Assembly: GCF_003606265.1 (NCBI RefSeq)
Contig: NZ_CP023671.1
Span: forward strand, 310,001 to 374,000
Length of the DNA stretch: 64,000 bases
From: Clostridium septicum
GTDB lineage: Bacteria; Bacillota; Clostridia; Clostridiales; Clostridiaceae
Direction: 5' to 3'
Under the pieces are notes generated by a model. That model had not been told where the DNA came from, searched no databases, and saw only the letters and a list, made by a program, of their open reading frames with translations. Positions 26,648 through 35,197 of this stretch are shown one piece after another. A program made the position numbers and the translations under genes. Numbering within the stretch: position 1 is the first letter of the stretch; every line of letters begins with the position of its first letter.

Positions 26648-28879
26648 ATGAGAAAAGAATGGACTAACTTTAACACAGGTAATTGGACAAAAAATATTGA
26701 CGTAAGAGATTTTATACAAAACAACTATACTCCATATGAAGGAGATTCTAGTTTCTTAGAAGGTGCCACTGATGCAACTACTAAGCTATGGAGCGAAGTA
26801 AGTGAATTATTTAAACAAGAAAGAGAAAATGGTGGCGTTTTAGATGTTGATACAAAAACTGTATCAGGAATTAACGAATATGCTCCAGGATATATAGATA
26901 AAGCTTTAGAAAAAATAGTTGGAGTTCAAACTGATGCACCACTTAAGAGAGCTGTTATGCCTCAAGGTGGAATTAGAATGGCAGAAAATGCTGCTAAATC
27001 ATATGGATTTGAAGTTGACCCATCTATCTCTACAATCTTCTCTAAATATAGAAAAACTCACAATCAAGGTGTATTTGATGCTTACACTGATGAAATGAAG
27101 ATTGCTAGAAAATATGGTATTGTTACTGGTCTTCCAGATGCTTATGGTAGAGGAAGAATTATAGGTGACTATAGAAGAGTTGCTCTATATGGTGTAGATA
27201 GATTAATAGAAGATAAAATGGATCAAAAGAAAAGTTTAGAAGTAAACTGCATAGATGAAGACATTATAAGATTAAGAGAAGAAATCTCTGATCAAATTCT
27301 TGCTTTAAAAGAATTAAAGGGACTAGCTGCTACTTATGGACTTGATATATCAAATCCTGCAACTAATGCTAAAGAAGCTGTACAATGGCTATACTTTGCA
27401 TACCTTGGATCAATAAAGCAACAAAATGGTGCTGCAATGTCTCTTGGTAGAACTTCAACATTCCTAGATATATTCATTGAAAGAGATTTAAAAGCTGGTA
27501 TTATAACTGAACAAGAAGCTCAAGAATTAGTTGATCATTTTGTAATGAAATTAAGACTTGTTAAATTCTTAAGAACTCCAGAATATAACGATTTATTCTC
27601 AGGTGATCCAACTTGGGTAACTGAATCAATTGGTGGTATGGGATTAGATGGTAGAGCTTTAGTTACTAAAAACTCATTTAGAATACTAAATACTCTTTAT
27701 ACTTTAGGACCTTCACCAGAACCTAATTTAACAGTTTTATGGTCAAATAAATTACCTAAAGGATTTAAAGACTTCTGTTCTAAGGTTTCAATTGATACAA
27801 GCTCAGTTCAATATGAAAATGATGATTTAATGAAGCCTTACTGGGGAGATGACTATGCTATAGCTTGTTGTGTATCTGCAATGAGAGTTGGTAAGCAAAT
27901 GCAATTCTTCGGAGCTAGAGTTAACTTAGCTAAAACATTACTTTACACTATTAACGGTGGTAAAGATGAAAAATCAGGTGTTCAAGTAGGACCTAAGATG
28001 GAAGGTATAAATAGTGAATACCTAAATTATGATGAAGTTATGGAAAAATTTGATGTAATGACAGATTGGTTAGCTAACCTTTATGTAAACACATTAAACG
28101 TTATTCACTATATGCATGATAAATATTCATATGAAAGCTTACAAATGGCTTTACATGATAGAGATGTATTTAGAACAATGGCTTGTGGTATAGCTGGACT
28201 TTCTGTATGTGCAGACTCACTTTCAGCAATTAAATATGCTAAAGTTAAGCCAATAAGAAATGAAGAAGGAATTGCTATTGACTTTGAAGTTGAAGGAGAT
28301 TATCCTAAATACGGAAATGATGACGATAGAGTTGATGATATAGCTGTATTCTTAGTTGAAAATATGATGAAGAAAATCAGAAAGAACAAAACTTATAGAA
28401 ATGCATATCACACTCAATCAGTATTAACAATAACATCAAATGTTGTTTATGGTAAAAAGACAGGAACTACTCCTGATGGAAGAAAAGCTGGAGAACCATT
28501 TGCTCCAGGAGCTAATCCAATGCATGGAAGAGATAACAGTGGTTCACTTGCATCATTAAACTCAGTTGCTAAGTTACCATATGAAGAATCACAAGATGGT
28601 ATTTCAAATACATTCTCTATTATTCCAGATGCTTTAGGTAAGAGTGATGAAGAAAGAATTACTAACCTAAGTGCTCTTATGGATGGATACTTTGGTCAAG
28701 GTGCTCATCACCTAAACGTAAATGTATTTGATAGAGAAACTCTTTTAGATGCTATGGAACGTCCTGAATTATATCCTCAATTAACTATAAGAGTTTCAGG
28801 ATATGCTGTAAACTTTATTAAGTTAACTAGAGAACAACAATTAGACGTTATAAATAGAACATTCCACAAAAAAATGTAA
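26648..28879 (+). CDS. pflB: Formate C-acetyltransferase (pyruvate formate-lyase)
   Basis: Glycyl-radical enzyme that turns pyruvate and CoA into acetyl-CoA and formate in anaerobic fermentation. The 743 residues are standard. The catalytic cysteine pair is C407-C408 in AIACCVSAM and the glycyl radical site is G718 in RVSGYAV. I use the ATG at 26648; a GTG directly before it is also in frame, but spacing from AAGAGG favours the ATG. The activating enzyme gene pflA does not follow, since a terminator comes next. Confidence 0.97.
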   Translation: MRKEWTNFNTGNWTKNIDVRDFIQNNYTPYEGDSSFLEGATDATTKLWSEVSELFKQERENGGVLDVDTKTVSGINEYAPGYIDKALEKIVGVQTDAPLKRAVMPQGGIRMAENAAKSYGFEVDPSISTIFSKYRKTHNQGVFDAYTDEMKIARKYGIVTGLPDAYGRGRIIGDYRRVALYGVDRLIEDKMDQKKSLEVNCIDEDIIRLREEISDQILALKELKGLAATYGLDISNPATNAKEAVQWLYFAYLGSIKQQNGAAMSLGRTSTFLDIFIERDLKAGIITEQEAQELVDHFVMKLRLVKFLRTPEYNDLFSGDPTWVTESIGGMGLDGRALVTKNSFRILNTLYTLGPSPEPNLTVLWSNKLPKGFKDFCSKVSIDTSSVQYENDDLMKPYWGDDYAIACCVSAMRVGKQMQFFGARVNLAKTLLYTINGGKDEKSGVQVGPKMEGINSEYLNYDEVMEKFDVMTDWLANLYVNTLNVIHYMHDKYSYESLQMALHDRDVFRTMACGIAGLSVCADSLSAIKYAKVKPIRNEEGIAIDFEVEGDYPKYGNDDDRVDDIAVFLVENMMKKIRKNKTYRNAYHTQSVLTITSNVVYGKKTGTTPDGRKAGEPFAPGANPMHGRDNSGSLASLNSVAKLPYEESQDGISNTFSIIPDALGKSDEERITNLSALMDGYFGQGAHHLNVNVFDRETLLDAMERPELYPQLTIRVSGYAVNFIKLTREQQLDVINRTFHKKM

Positions 28880-28896
28880 TATTTAAAATTTAACTT

Positions 28897-28926
28897 AAAG
28901 GAGCTGCTTTAAACAGCTCCTTTATA
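28897..28926 (+). terminator. pflB terminator
   Basis: AAAGGAGCTG and CAGCTCCTTT pair across a seven-base loop, followed by a T-rich stretch 18 bp after the pflB stop. Confidence 0.85.
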
Positions 28927-29050
28927 TTATACATTTATAAATTAATCTCTCAATATTTTATATGCTTTCTATTTTAATATCTCTTATTTTTAATAATTTG
29001 CATATGAATTTTCTTTAAGGTAAAAATAATCTTAAAGGAGGTGCTTTATT

Positions 29051-29197
29051 TTGACTAAAAAAAATAAAACTGTAACTCATGAATTAGTTTCAGATGAAAA
29101 AGGAACTTATATAAGTGAAGTTCAAAATTTTAACAAACCTGAGGATTATGAAGATGCCTTTAAAAACTATTATCCAAAAAATAGTATTGAAGATTAA
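29051..29197 (+). CDS. Small acidic protein of 48 residues, unknown
   Basis: A TTG-initiated gene of 48 codons with a very strong AAAGGAGG site ten bases upstream. The product starts MTKKNKTVTHELVSDEKG, continues with TYISEVQNFNKPEDYEDAF and ends NSIED. It is hydrophilic and acidic, with no membrane segment or Cys. It ends before a long inverted repeat that would terminate transcription. I do not recognise a family. Confidence 0.55.
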   Translation: MTKKNKTVTHELVSDEKGTYISEVQNFNKPEDYEDAFKNYYPKNSIED

Positions 29198-29228
29198 TGA
29201 AAATATCTCCATATACATACAATAATAT

Positions 29229-29275
29229 TAAAATGAGACACATAATAAGGTTAACCTATTATGTGTCTCATTTTA
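29229..29275. terminator. Long bidirectional hairpin
   Basis: TAAAATGAGACACATAATA and its exact complement form 19-bp arms around a nine-base AGGTTAACC centre. It separates the 48-residue gene from the convergent 65-residue gene, and overlaps the stop of the latter. Confidence 0.8.
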
Positions 29276-29470
29276 CTCTTTATATAAATTATCTTCTATT
29301 ATTTTATTTGCTATAAGACCTATATTTACCTCTCTTATATCCATATAGACATCTATTATTCTATCAACTAATGTAACCTCTACATATTCAACTTTTTTTC
29401 CATCCTCATCTTTGTATGTTATCACATCGTAAGTTATTATATCATCTTTAAGTTGTTTTTTAGTAACCAC
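29273..29470 (-). CDS. Small protein of 65 residues downstream of the ATPase gene
   Basis: A GTG-initiated gene with GGAGGAG eight bases upstream. The product begins MVTKKQLKDDIITYDVITYKD, with VEYVEVTLVDRIIDVYMD in the middle; it is predicted as beta strands followed by a helix. It lies 30 bp after the ATPase gene and shares its transcript. I do not recognise a family; it may be a partner of the ATPase. Confidence 0.65.
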   Translation of the reverse strand: MVTKKQLKDDIITYDVITYKDEDGKKVEYVEVTLVDRIIDVYMDIREVNIGLIANKIIEDNLYKE

Positions 29471-29500
29471 AGTTATCTCCTCCTATCTTCCAAAACTCTA

Positions 29501-31243
29501 CTATGCACATCCTAAAGGATTTCCACAATAAATGCAAATTCCCTTTTCTAATGCATAAGTCATATCTTTAGTAATTATTCCACCACACTTACATATTATT
29601 TGTTTTCCTTCTTCAACTCTATACCTGTTTATTATATCTGATATTTTAAAAATATATCTTCTTATTTTATTATTTATAATTTCTTGATTTGTAACAAGTT
29701 CTATTTTCTTATCTTGATTTTTTACATTAAAAATTTCAAAATACATAGAACTAACATCACAAGAATATACGTTAAGTTTAAAACTTCCAGACTCTTTTCC
29801 TTTAATATCAACCTTTCTTAAATGTAAAAGCCTGTAGTACATAAGCTCTTGAAACTCTATATCTTTTAGAAAATTAGAGTTTTCTACACTATTTTCAATA
29901 CAAAAATGAGTATAATTTGTACTTGAAATATATTTTTGTATTTCTAGCCATAACTTATTTGTATATTTAGAACCTGCTTTTTCTAAATTATTTTCCTTTT
30001 CATTACCTAACTTTTTTATTGCCTTTGCAATATGTCTTGTTAAATGTAATCTTTCAAATTCCCTTCCAGCTAAAAACTCCTCTTTATAATTTTCAAAGGA
30101 ATAATTTAATATTATTCCAAAATCCCTTGTATTTCCCATAGATGCTTTAATTATTACATCTAAATTACTTTTTGTCACTAAAGAATCAATATTAAAAGGT
30201 GTTTTACCTAATATATTTTCTATTCTCTTATTAGCTAACACTTTAAAGTACATTGTACATATTTCACTATTTTCTTCATAAATATATTTAAGATCTAAAT
30301 CCTTACAAGTAGTTATATCTGAAGTTTGCTCTAGAACTCCAAGGGTACTCATATATTTAACATAAGCTATCCAATGAAATATTGGTGATATACTTAACCC
30401 TTTTATTAATTTGGATAAAACAATTTGATTTTCTTCTGATACAGAACTCCATTCATCATAAAAAAATACTATAGAATCTATTTCTAAAAGTTCTTTAAAT
30501 TCTATTATATAATTTTTTATAGTATTTATATCTATTAATCTATATGTTTCTTTATTATCTATAGTTTCTTTTGAAGCTTTACTAGATGCTTTTAGTGCTA
30601 ATTTTGCTCCTAAAAGTCCTCTTTCTCCTTTACCTTCAAATTCTGAATTTAAGGTTCCTTCTTTACCTTTTGTTACTTTAAGGTTACTTATTAGAGATAA
30701 AAACTCTCTATCCCCTTCCCTTATTAATCCTTCAACTTCTAAGTACTTTTTTTCAAATTCATTCTTTTTACTTTTCTTGCTTAAATCAAAATAATCTAGT
30801 ATTTTATTAAATTTATTTTCTTCATTATTAATAAATAAAGAATCTAATTGTTTTTTAAGCTCTTTTAAAATTATCCATAAATAATATCTTTCTTTAGATA
30901 TATTTATACTCTCAATAATATTATGTTCCTTTAGGTTTATATAAACACAAAAGCTTTTCTTGCTTGAATTTATACTATCCCTTGCAAGTAACATTAAATG
31001 TGATTTCCCAGTTCCCCTTGAACCTGATATTAGTCCATTAGTTATTACTGCTTTATTGGCAATAGTATCTATATCCTTAGTTATATCAACATTAATTTCT
31101 TTTAGTTTATCTATTCTCTTCTTTGATTTATATAATGTTGACAAGTCAAAATCTGCTCTTAAATCTTCAAAAACAATATCCATTCTGTCTATAAAGGCTT
31201 TTCCATAGTACATATTTTCCTTTAAGCTCTTTTTTATATCCAT
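29501..31243 (-). CDS. ORC/STAND-like AAA ATPase with C-terminal zinc ribbon
   Basis: A 580-residue P-loop ATPase. Walker A is SGSRGTGKSHLML and Walker B is DSIVFFYDEWSS. A downstream segment ASMGNTRDFGIIL resembles the sensor-2/winged-helix area of ORC/Cdc6-like or STAND ATPases. The C terminus has a four-Cys knuckle, CKCGG with a later CIYCGN, probably binding zinc. I start at the ATG at 31243, where TTAGGAG lies upstream; the frame from 31267 lacks a site. It is cotranscribed with the 65-residue gene. Function unknown; such solitary ATPases are often linked to DNA or defence roles, but nothing here proves that. Confidence 0.65.
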   Translation of the reverse strand: MDIKKSLKENMYYGKAFIDRMDIVFEDLRADFDLSTLYKSKKRIDKLKEINVDITKDIDTIANKAVITNGLISGSRGTGKSHLMLLARDSINSSKKSFCVYINLKEHNIIESINISKERYYLWIILKELKKQLDSLFINNEENKFNKILDYFDLSKKSKKNEFEKKYLEVEGLIREGDREFLSLISNLKVTKGKEGTLNSEFEGKGERGLLGAKLALKASSKASKETIDNKETYRLIDINTIKNYIIEFKELLEIDSIVFFYDEWSSVSEENQIVLSKLIKGLSISPIFHWIAYVKYMSTLGVLEQTSDITTCKDLDLKYIYEENSEICTMYFKVLANKRIENILGKTPFNIDSLVTKSNLDVIIKASMGNTRDFGIILNYSFENYKEEFLAGREFERLHLTRHIAKAIKKLGNEKENNLEKAGSKYTNKLWLEIQKYISSTNYTHFCIENSVENSNFLKDIEFQELMYYRLLHLRKVDIKGKESGSFKLNVYSCDVSSMYFEIFNVKNQDKKIELVTNQEIINNKIRRYIFKISDIINRYRVEEGKQIICKCGGIITKDMTYALEKGICIYCGNPLGCA

Positions 31244-31375
31244 AGGCTTATCTCCTAAACTATACATAATATAATTATATTATACCTTATATATCCATCT
31301 TGTTATATAATAAAAATAGTAAATCTTGTAATAATAAATATAAAGTAAATATATAGAGAAAGGGCAATTTAAATT

Positions 31376-32236
31376 ATGAAATTATTATTAAAATCAGGAG
31401 ATAAAGTCGGTATAATAGCTTGTTCTAATGGGCTAGATGAAAAAATTTCAATAAAGATTAAAGCTTTAGAAGAAAAATTAACCTCTATTAATGTAGATAT
31501 GGTTTATGCTAAAACTTTATATAAAAAATATTCAGTTTTTAGTGGTTCTAATAAAGAAAGGGCTGATTCTTTAATGGAATTGTTTTTAAATCCTTCTGTA
31601 AAAGCAATTTTCGATGTATCTGGCGGTGACTTAGCTAATGGTGTTTTAGATTATTTAGATTTTGATAAAATTAAAGAAAACTCTAAGCCATTCTTTGGTT
31701 ATAGTGATTTATCAGTTTTATTAAATTCTTTATATAAAAAATCTCAAATTAAAACCTATCATTATCAACTAAGAAATTTAGTTTCAGAGTATGGTGAAAA
31801 ACAATTTATAGATTTTAAAAATACTTTTATTAAAGGTGAAAATTCTTTATTAGACTTTAAGTATAACTTTATACAAGGAAATTCTATGGAAGGTATTTTA
31901 ATAGGAGGAAATATTAGATGTTTGCTTAAACTTGCTGGAACAGAATATATGCCAGATTTTAAAAATAAAATTTTATTTTTAGAAAGTTTAAGTGGTGATG
32001 TAGCTAAAATAACTACATTCTTAACTCAATATAAACAACTAGGTATATTAAAAGAGGTTAAAGGTATATTACTTGGAACCTTTACTGAAATGGAAAGAGA
32101 AAATTACTCTCCTAATATTATAGATATATTAAAAGATATATTAGATGACCCTAATATACCTATTGCTAAAACAAATGAGATAGGACATAGTGGTAATTCT
32201 AAAGCCTTAATAATAGGACAGTTTATTAAATTATAA
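31376..32236 (+). CDS. S66 family LD-carboxypeptidase-like protein
   Basis: A 286-residue serine peptidase related to LdcA and MccF. The nucleophile Ser110 lies in FFGYSDLSVLL. The catalytic Glu and His regions are LFLESLSGDVAKI and IGHSGNSKALI. It has no signal peptide, which fits a cytoplasmic enzyme that trims muropeptides or self-immunity substrates. GAAAGGG precedes the ATG. It is divergent from the ATPase gene. Confidence 0.88.
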   Translation: MKLLLKSGDKVGIIACSNGLDEKISIKIKALEEKLTSINVDMVYAKTLYKKYSVFSGSNKERADSLMELFLNPSVKAIFDVSGGDLANGVLDYLDFDKIKENSKPFFGYSDLSVLLNSLYKKSQIKTYHYQLRNLVSEYGEKQFIDFKNTFIKGENSLLDFKYNFIQGNSMEGILIGGNIRCLLKLAGTEYMPDFKNKILFLESLSGDVAKITTFLTQYKQLGILKEVKGILLGTFTEMERENYSPNIIDILKDILDDPNIPIAKTNEIGHSGNSKALIIGQFIKL

Positions 32237-32313
32237 AATTTATGTATTTAATATCATATTTTTTTTATATTTAAATATTTTAAAGTAAGGAATTTTATTT
32301 TGGGGGTCTTATT

Positions 32314-33261
32314 TTGAATATTATTAACTTAAATGATAATATGTTTGAATTTAAGTCAAACTTTTCATTTATGCTAGAAAATACATATGAATTATTAGAT
32401 ACAAATATTAAAGTATCAAAATCATTTTCTAAAATACTTAATAATACTTCTATATTTTTATATGGTGAATACGAAGTAATTACACTTATTATGGAGAAAT
32501 CTAATGGTTATACTGATTATAAAACTAAAAATTTTAAAGTTTCTTTTATAAACTCCTTTAAATATGAGAAATTATCATTTATTAATGACCTATATATAAA
32601 TTCTATTAAAATAACCTGTGAATTTCTTGATACTCCTAATATAGACATAATAATAGATTTTGATAAATATAATAAAAAAATAATTAAAGGTACCATTTAT
32701 TATAAAATAAAGTTTAAGTTTAATTCTAAAGACAATTTAAATTATTTATCCAATAAAAAATCAACTAATTTTTCTAATATAGAAGCATTAGTTGTAGTTG
32801 GATTTGGTAATGAAAATATTCTTTTCTCAGATTATATAGATTTATTTGAAAACTCTCCTCCAATCTTTAAAATAATTTCTAGCTATAATGAGGTAAAAAT
32901 AGAAACATCATCTTGTAAAGGTGAAATAGCATATGTTAATGGATATGTTGATTTAAGCTTTCAATATATTTCTCTAGAAAATTATACTAACAACTCATCT
33001 TCAGGTGCTATTTACTTTTTCAATAAAAAATTACCATTTTCATCATTAATAAATCTTAAAGCTGAAAAAGGAAAAAAATTATTAAAAACAGATATTTGCT
33101 CCCTAATTAAGGTATCTTCTGATAAAGAAATAATTAATCTTGAAGATCCGATAAAAGTATCTGAAAATTTATTTGTATATAAAAAAATTTATTTAAAATT
33201 ACCAATTAATATTAATCTTACTATAGTTAGAAATGAAAATATTAATATTAATACCTATTAA
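32314..33261 (+). CDS. Hypothetical protein, possibly spore-coat related
   Basis: A TTG-initiated gene behind TGGGGGTC. The 315-residue product is rich in N, K, I and beta-strand pattern, without signal peptide or membrane helix. It appears to hold repeated strand-rich modules (e.g. FLYGEYEVITLIM and IIKGTIYYKIKF) reminiscent of DUF3794/SPOCS domains of spore proteins. It is next to a clear DUF3794 gene on the opposite strand. The assignment is weak. Confidence 0.5.
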   Translation: MNIINLNDNMFEFKSNFSFMLENTYELLDTNIKVSKSFSKILNNTSIFLYGEYEVITLIMEKSNGYTDYKTKNFKVSFINSFKYEKLSFINDLYINSIKITCEFLDTPNIDIIIDFDKYNKKIIKGTIYYKIKFKFNSKDNLNYLSNKKSTNFSNIEALVVVGFGNENILFSDYIDLFENSPPIFKIISSYNEVKIETSSCKGEIAYVNGYVDLSFQYISLENYTNNSSSGAIYFFNKKLPFSSLINLKAEKGKKLLKTDICSLIKVSSDKEIINLEDPIKVSENLFVYKKIYLKLPININLTIVRNENININTY

Positions 33262-33346
33262 AAATATCAATGCACTTTTGCGAATATACTTGGTTTTAAA
33301 ATAATAATTAGGTTATCTAAAAGTTATATATTCATATAAATTTTTA

Positions 33347-33378
33347 AAGAAGGGCTATGAATAGCCCTTCTTTTTACT
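33347..33378. terminator. Bidirectional terminator
   Basis: AAAGAAGGGCTAT and ATAGCCCTTCTTTTT form a stem between two convergent genes, with T runs on both strands. Confidence 0.85.
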
Positions 33379-33392
33379 AAAGATAATATAAA

Positions 33393-33968
33393 TTATTCTT
33401 CGCAAAATGAATGAGGTTCTGGATGTGGATGATGATGTTCATCTGTTTCAACTTTTAAATGTTCCCATCTAACAACTTTAAATGTCATTCTAATAGCCAT
33501 TTTTTCATTTATCTTTGTTGTTTTTTCATCATCTTCATGTTTTCTAGCTATTGGATCATCAACTTCTCCTAATATTTTAGCTTCTACTAATTCTACAAAA
33601 TCTGTATCTGGATCAAAACAAACAGATTTATCTATAGGAGTTACTTCAACTAATCCATTAAATGGTCTCTTAATAGTTATATGCTTCATTTCTCCTATTA
33701 CTGTTTCATCTTCTCCCTTCTCACCTTTTTCTTTTTTTACTTTATACATAATATTTTTATGAATATAACCATCAAAGATTACAACACTACCTTCTCTAGT
33801 TACATGTGCATCTTTAAGTTCAAACCAACTTTTTACAGATTCAATCATAAATATCTCATCCGGTGTTTGATTTCCCACTTTTTCTGTTAAGTCTATTAAA
33901 TATTGTTGAAATATATTTTCAGTTCCTTGTGCAATTACAACTTTTGTTTGTATAAGTTTTGTAGACAT
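33393..33968 (-). CDS. DUF3794 (SPOCS) protein, probable spore coat
   Basis: A 191-residue protein with the DUF3794 pattern: LTEKVGNQTPDEIFMI, then the strand-rich part with VVIFDGYIHKNIMYKV and a middle HITIKRPFNGLVEVTP. The C terminus is rich in His (HHHPHPEPHS). I start at the ATG at 33968, with AAAGGAG upstream, not at a TTG at 33986. A sigma-K-like promoter lies upstream, supporting late mother-cell expression. Confidence 0.72.
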   Translation of the reverse strand: MSTKLIQTKVVIAQGTENIFQQYLIDLTEKVGNQTPDEIFMIESVKSWFELKDAHVTREGSVVIFDGYIHKNIMYKVKKEKGEKGEDETVIGEMKHITIKRPFNGLVEVTPIDKSVCFDPDTDFVELVEAKILGEVDDPIARKHEDDEKTTKINEKMAIRMTFKVVRWEHLKVETDEHHHPHPEPHSFCEE

Positions 33969-34010
33969 AGTTTTTCTCCTTTTCAATAAGTTTTTAATTT
34001 TTTTATAATA

Positions 34011-34039
34011 TATATTATGTTTTTATTTTAGAATTGTGC
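34011..34039 (-). promoter_or_regulatory. Sigma-K-like promoter of the DUF3794 gene
   Basis: On the minus strand GCAC (34036-34039) is followed 16 bp later by CATAATATA (34011-34019), matching the sigma-K form AC, 16-17 bp, CATANNNTA. Confidence 0.5.
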
Positions 34040-34126
34040 CTAACTTTGCAAAAAATCTATTGAATAAATTTTAATAGTTACTTACTTCTTAAAGAAATCT
34101 GTAGATTTATATACTTTTAATATGTA

Positions 34127-34153
34127 ACAATTAGTATATTTTTGTCATACAAT
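34127..34153 (+). promoter_or_regulatory. Sigma-K/E-like promoter of the Cys-rich gene
   Basis: ACA (34127-34129), a 16-bp gap and CATACAAT (34146-34153) fit mother-cell sporulation promoters; the -10 matches both sigma-E (CATACANT) and sigma-K (CATANNNT). The next gene starts 44 bp downstream. Confidence 0.5.
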
Positions 34154-34196
34154 GCATTATATTTAAATTTTAGTAAAGCAACAGGAGGATTTTTTA

Positions 34197-34739
34197 ATGA
34201 GTTGTAATAAAAATAAATATCCTAATAATTTAGATGAAAGTGTATGTGAAGGTGACTTTGAAAGGCCAACACGAAATGAAAAATATGAAGATATTAAAGA
34301 AAATAATTGTGTTTCAGAAAAAACAGTTTTTTCATCTTGTCATATGCCAGAATGCCCTAATCATTCTACCCATGAAAATGGATGTGACTTTGATTCTGTA
34401 GAGACTATTTCTTTTAAATGTTGTGATATAAAGGAAAGAAAAAATATTAATGTAAATATAGCTTGTACTGGTCGTATTTTAAATTTAAATGTCTTTTTAA
34501 AAGACGTTTGTGTTAAAAATACTGTTGCTGTTGGTATATTAGTTTGTGATAAAGAAAGTGATAAAATAATAGGATTTAAAGTAAAAAAAGTATTTATAAA
34601 ACCTGAAAATAACGAATGTTGCAGAGATTTCTTTATTGGAAAATTTACTTTTATAATTCCAGAAGAAGATTTATGTGATAATAGATTACTAAAAGTTAAA
34701 GTACTAGCTCAATATACTGATATAGATTGGTGTAAATAA
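34197..34739 (+). CDS. Cysteine-rich protein, probable spore component
   Basis: A 180-residue hydrophilic protein with about 17 Cys, several in pairs or in short motifs (SSCHMPECPNHS, FKCCDIKER, ECCRDFF). The C-terminal half is strand-rich (ILNLNVFLKDVCVKNTVAVGI). CAGGAGG precedes the ATG. Cys-rich composition plus a mother-cell-type promoter suggests a cross-linked coat or exosporium protein. No family is recognised. Confidence 0.6.
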   Translation: MSCNKNKYPNNLDESVCEGDFERPTRNEKYEDIKENNCVSEKTVFSSCHMPECPNHSTHENGCDFDSVETISFKCCDIKERKNINVNIACTGRILNLNVFLKDVCVKNTVAVGILVCDKESDKIIGFKVKKVFIKPENNECCRDFFIGKFTFIIPEEDLCDNRLLKVKVLAQYTDIDWCK

Positions 34740-34762
34740 TTAATTTTAGAAAGGTGTTTAAT

Positions 34763-34957
34763 ATGAATAATAGTGCAAATCAAGACTATATATATTTTGG
34801 CTTAACAACAAAAGAGTGCATAGATATTAACGATAAAGAAAAAACACCTAAAAATAATTTTAATTTTTCTGCTAATGATAATTGCCAGGAATTTTATATT
34901 AATTTGAAATCTCTTGAAATAAGTAAAACACTAAAATTAACATTAGTAGACATATAG
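34763..34957 (+). CDS. Small hypothetical protein, cotranscribed with the Cys-rich gene
   Basis: A 64-residue protein beginning MNNSANQDYIYFGLTTKEC. I use the ATG at 34763, with GAAAGGTG six bases upstream, rather than the GTG at 34754. It lies 23 bp after the Cys-rich gene and before a terminator, so it is the second gene of that unit. Function unknown. Confidence 0.6.
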   Translation: MNNSANQDYIYFGLTTKECIDINDKEKTPKNNFNFSANDNCQEFYINLKSLEISKTLKLTLVDI

Positions 34958-34959
34958 TA

Positions 34960-35010
34960 AAAATCACTACACGGTTAACTTAAATAAAGTTAATTTTGTA
35001 GTGATTTTTT
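34960..35010 (+). terminator. Terminator of the Cys-rich gene pair
   Basis: AAAAATCACTAC and GTAGTGATTTTTT form the outer stem; the inner part GGTTAACTT/AAGTTAA adds a second helix. A T run follows. Confidence 0.8.
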
Positions 35011-35197
35011 AATTTTATATAAATCTTTCTTTATTATAAATTAATTTTTATAACATACATTATAAATTTTTATTAAGATAGCCTTTACTTTACAGTATTA
35101 TATTCAATACTTTTTAGGAATATCCACTAATAAATTGCATATTATAAACTTATTAGTAATGTATTTAATCATAGATTTATATTTATAGGAGGATAAA

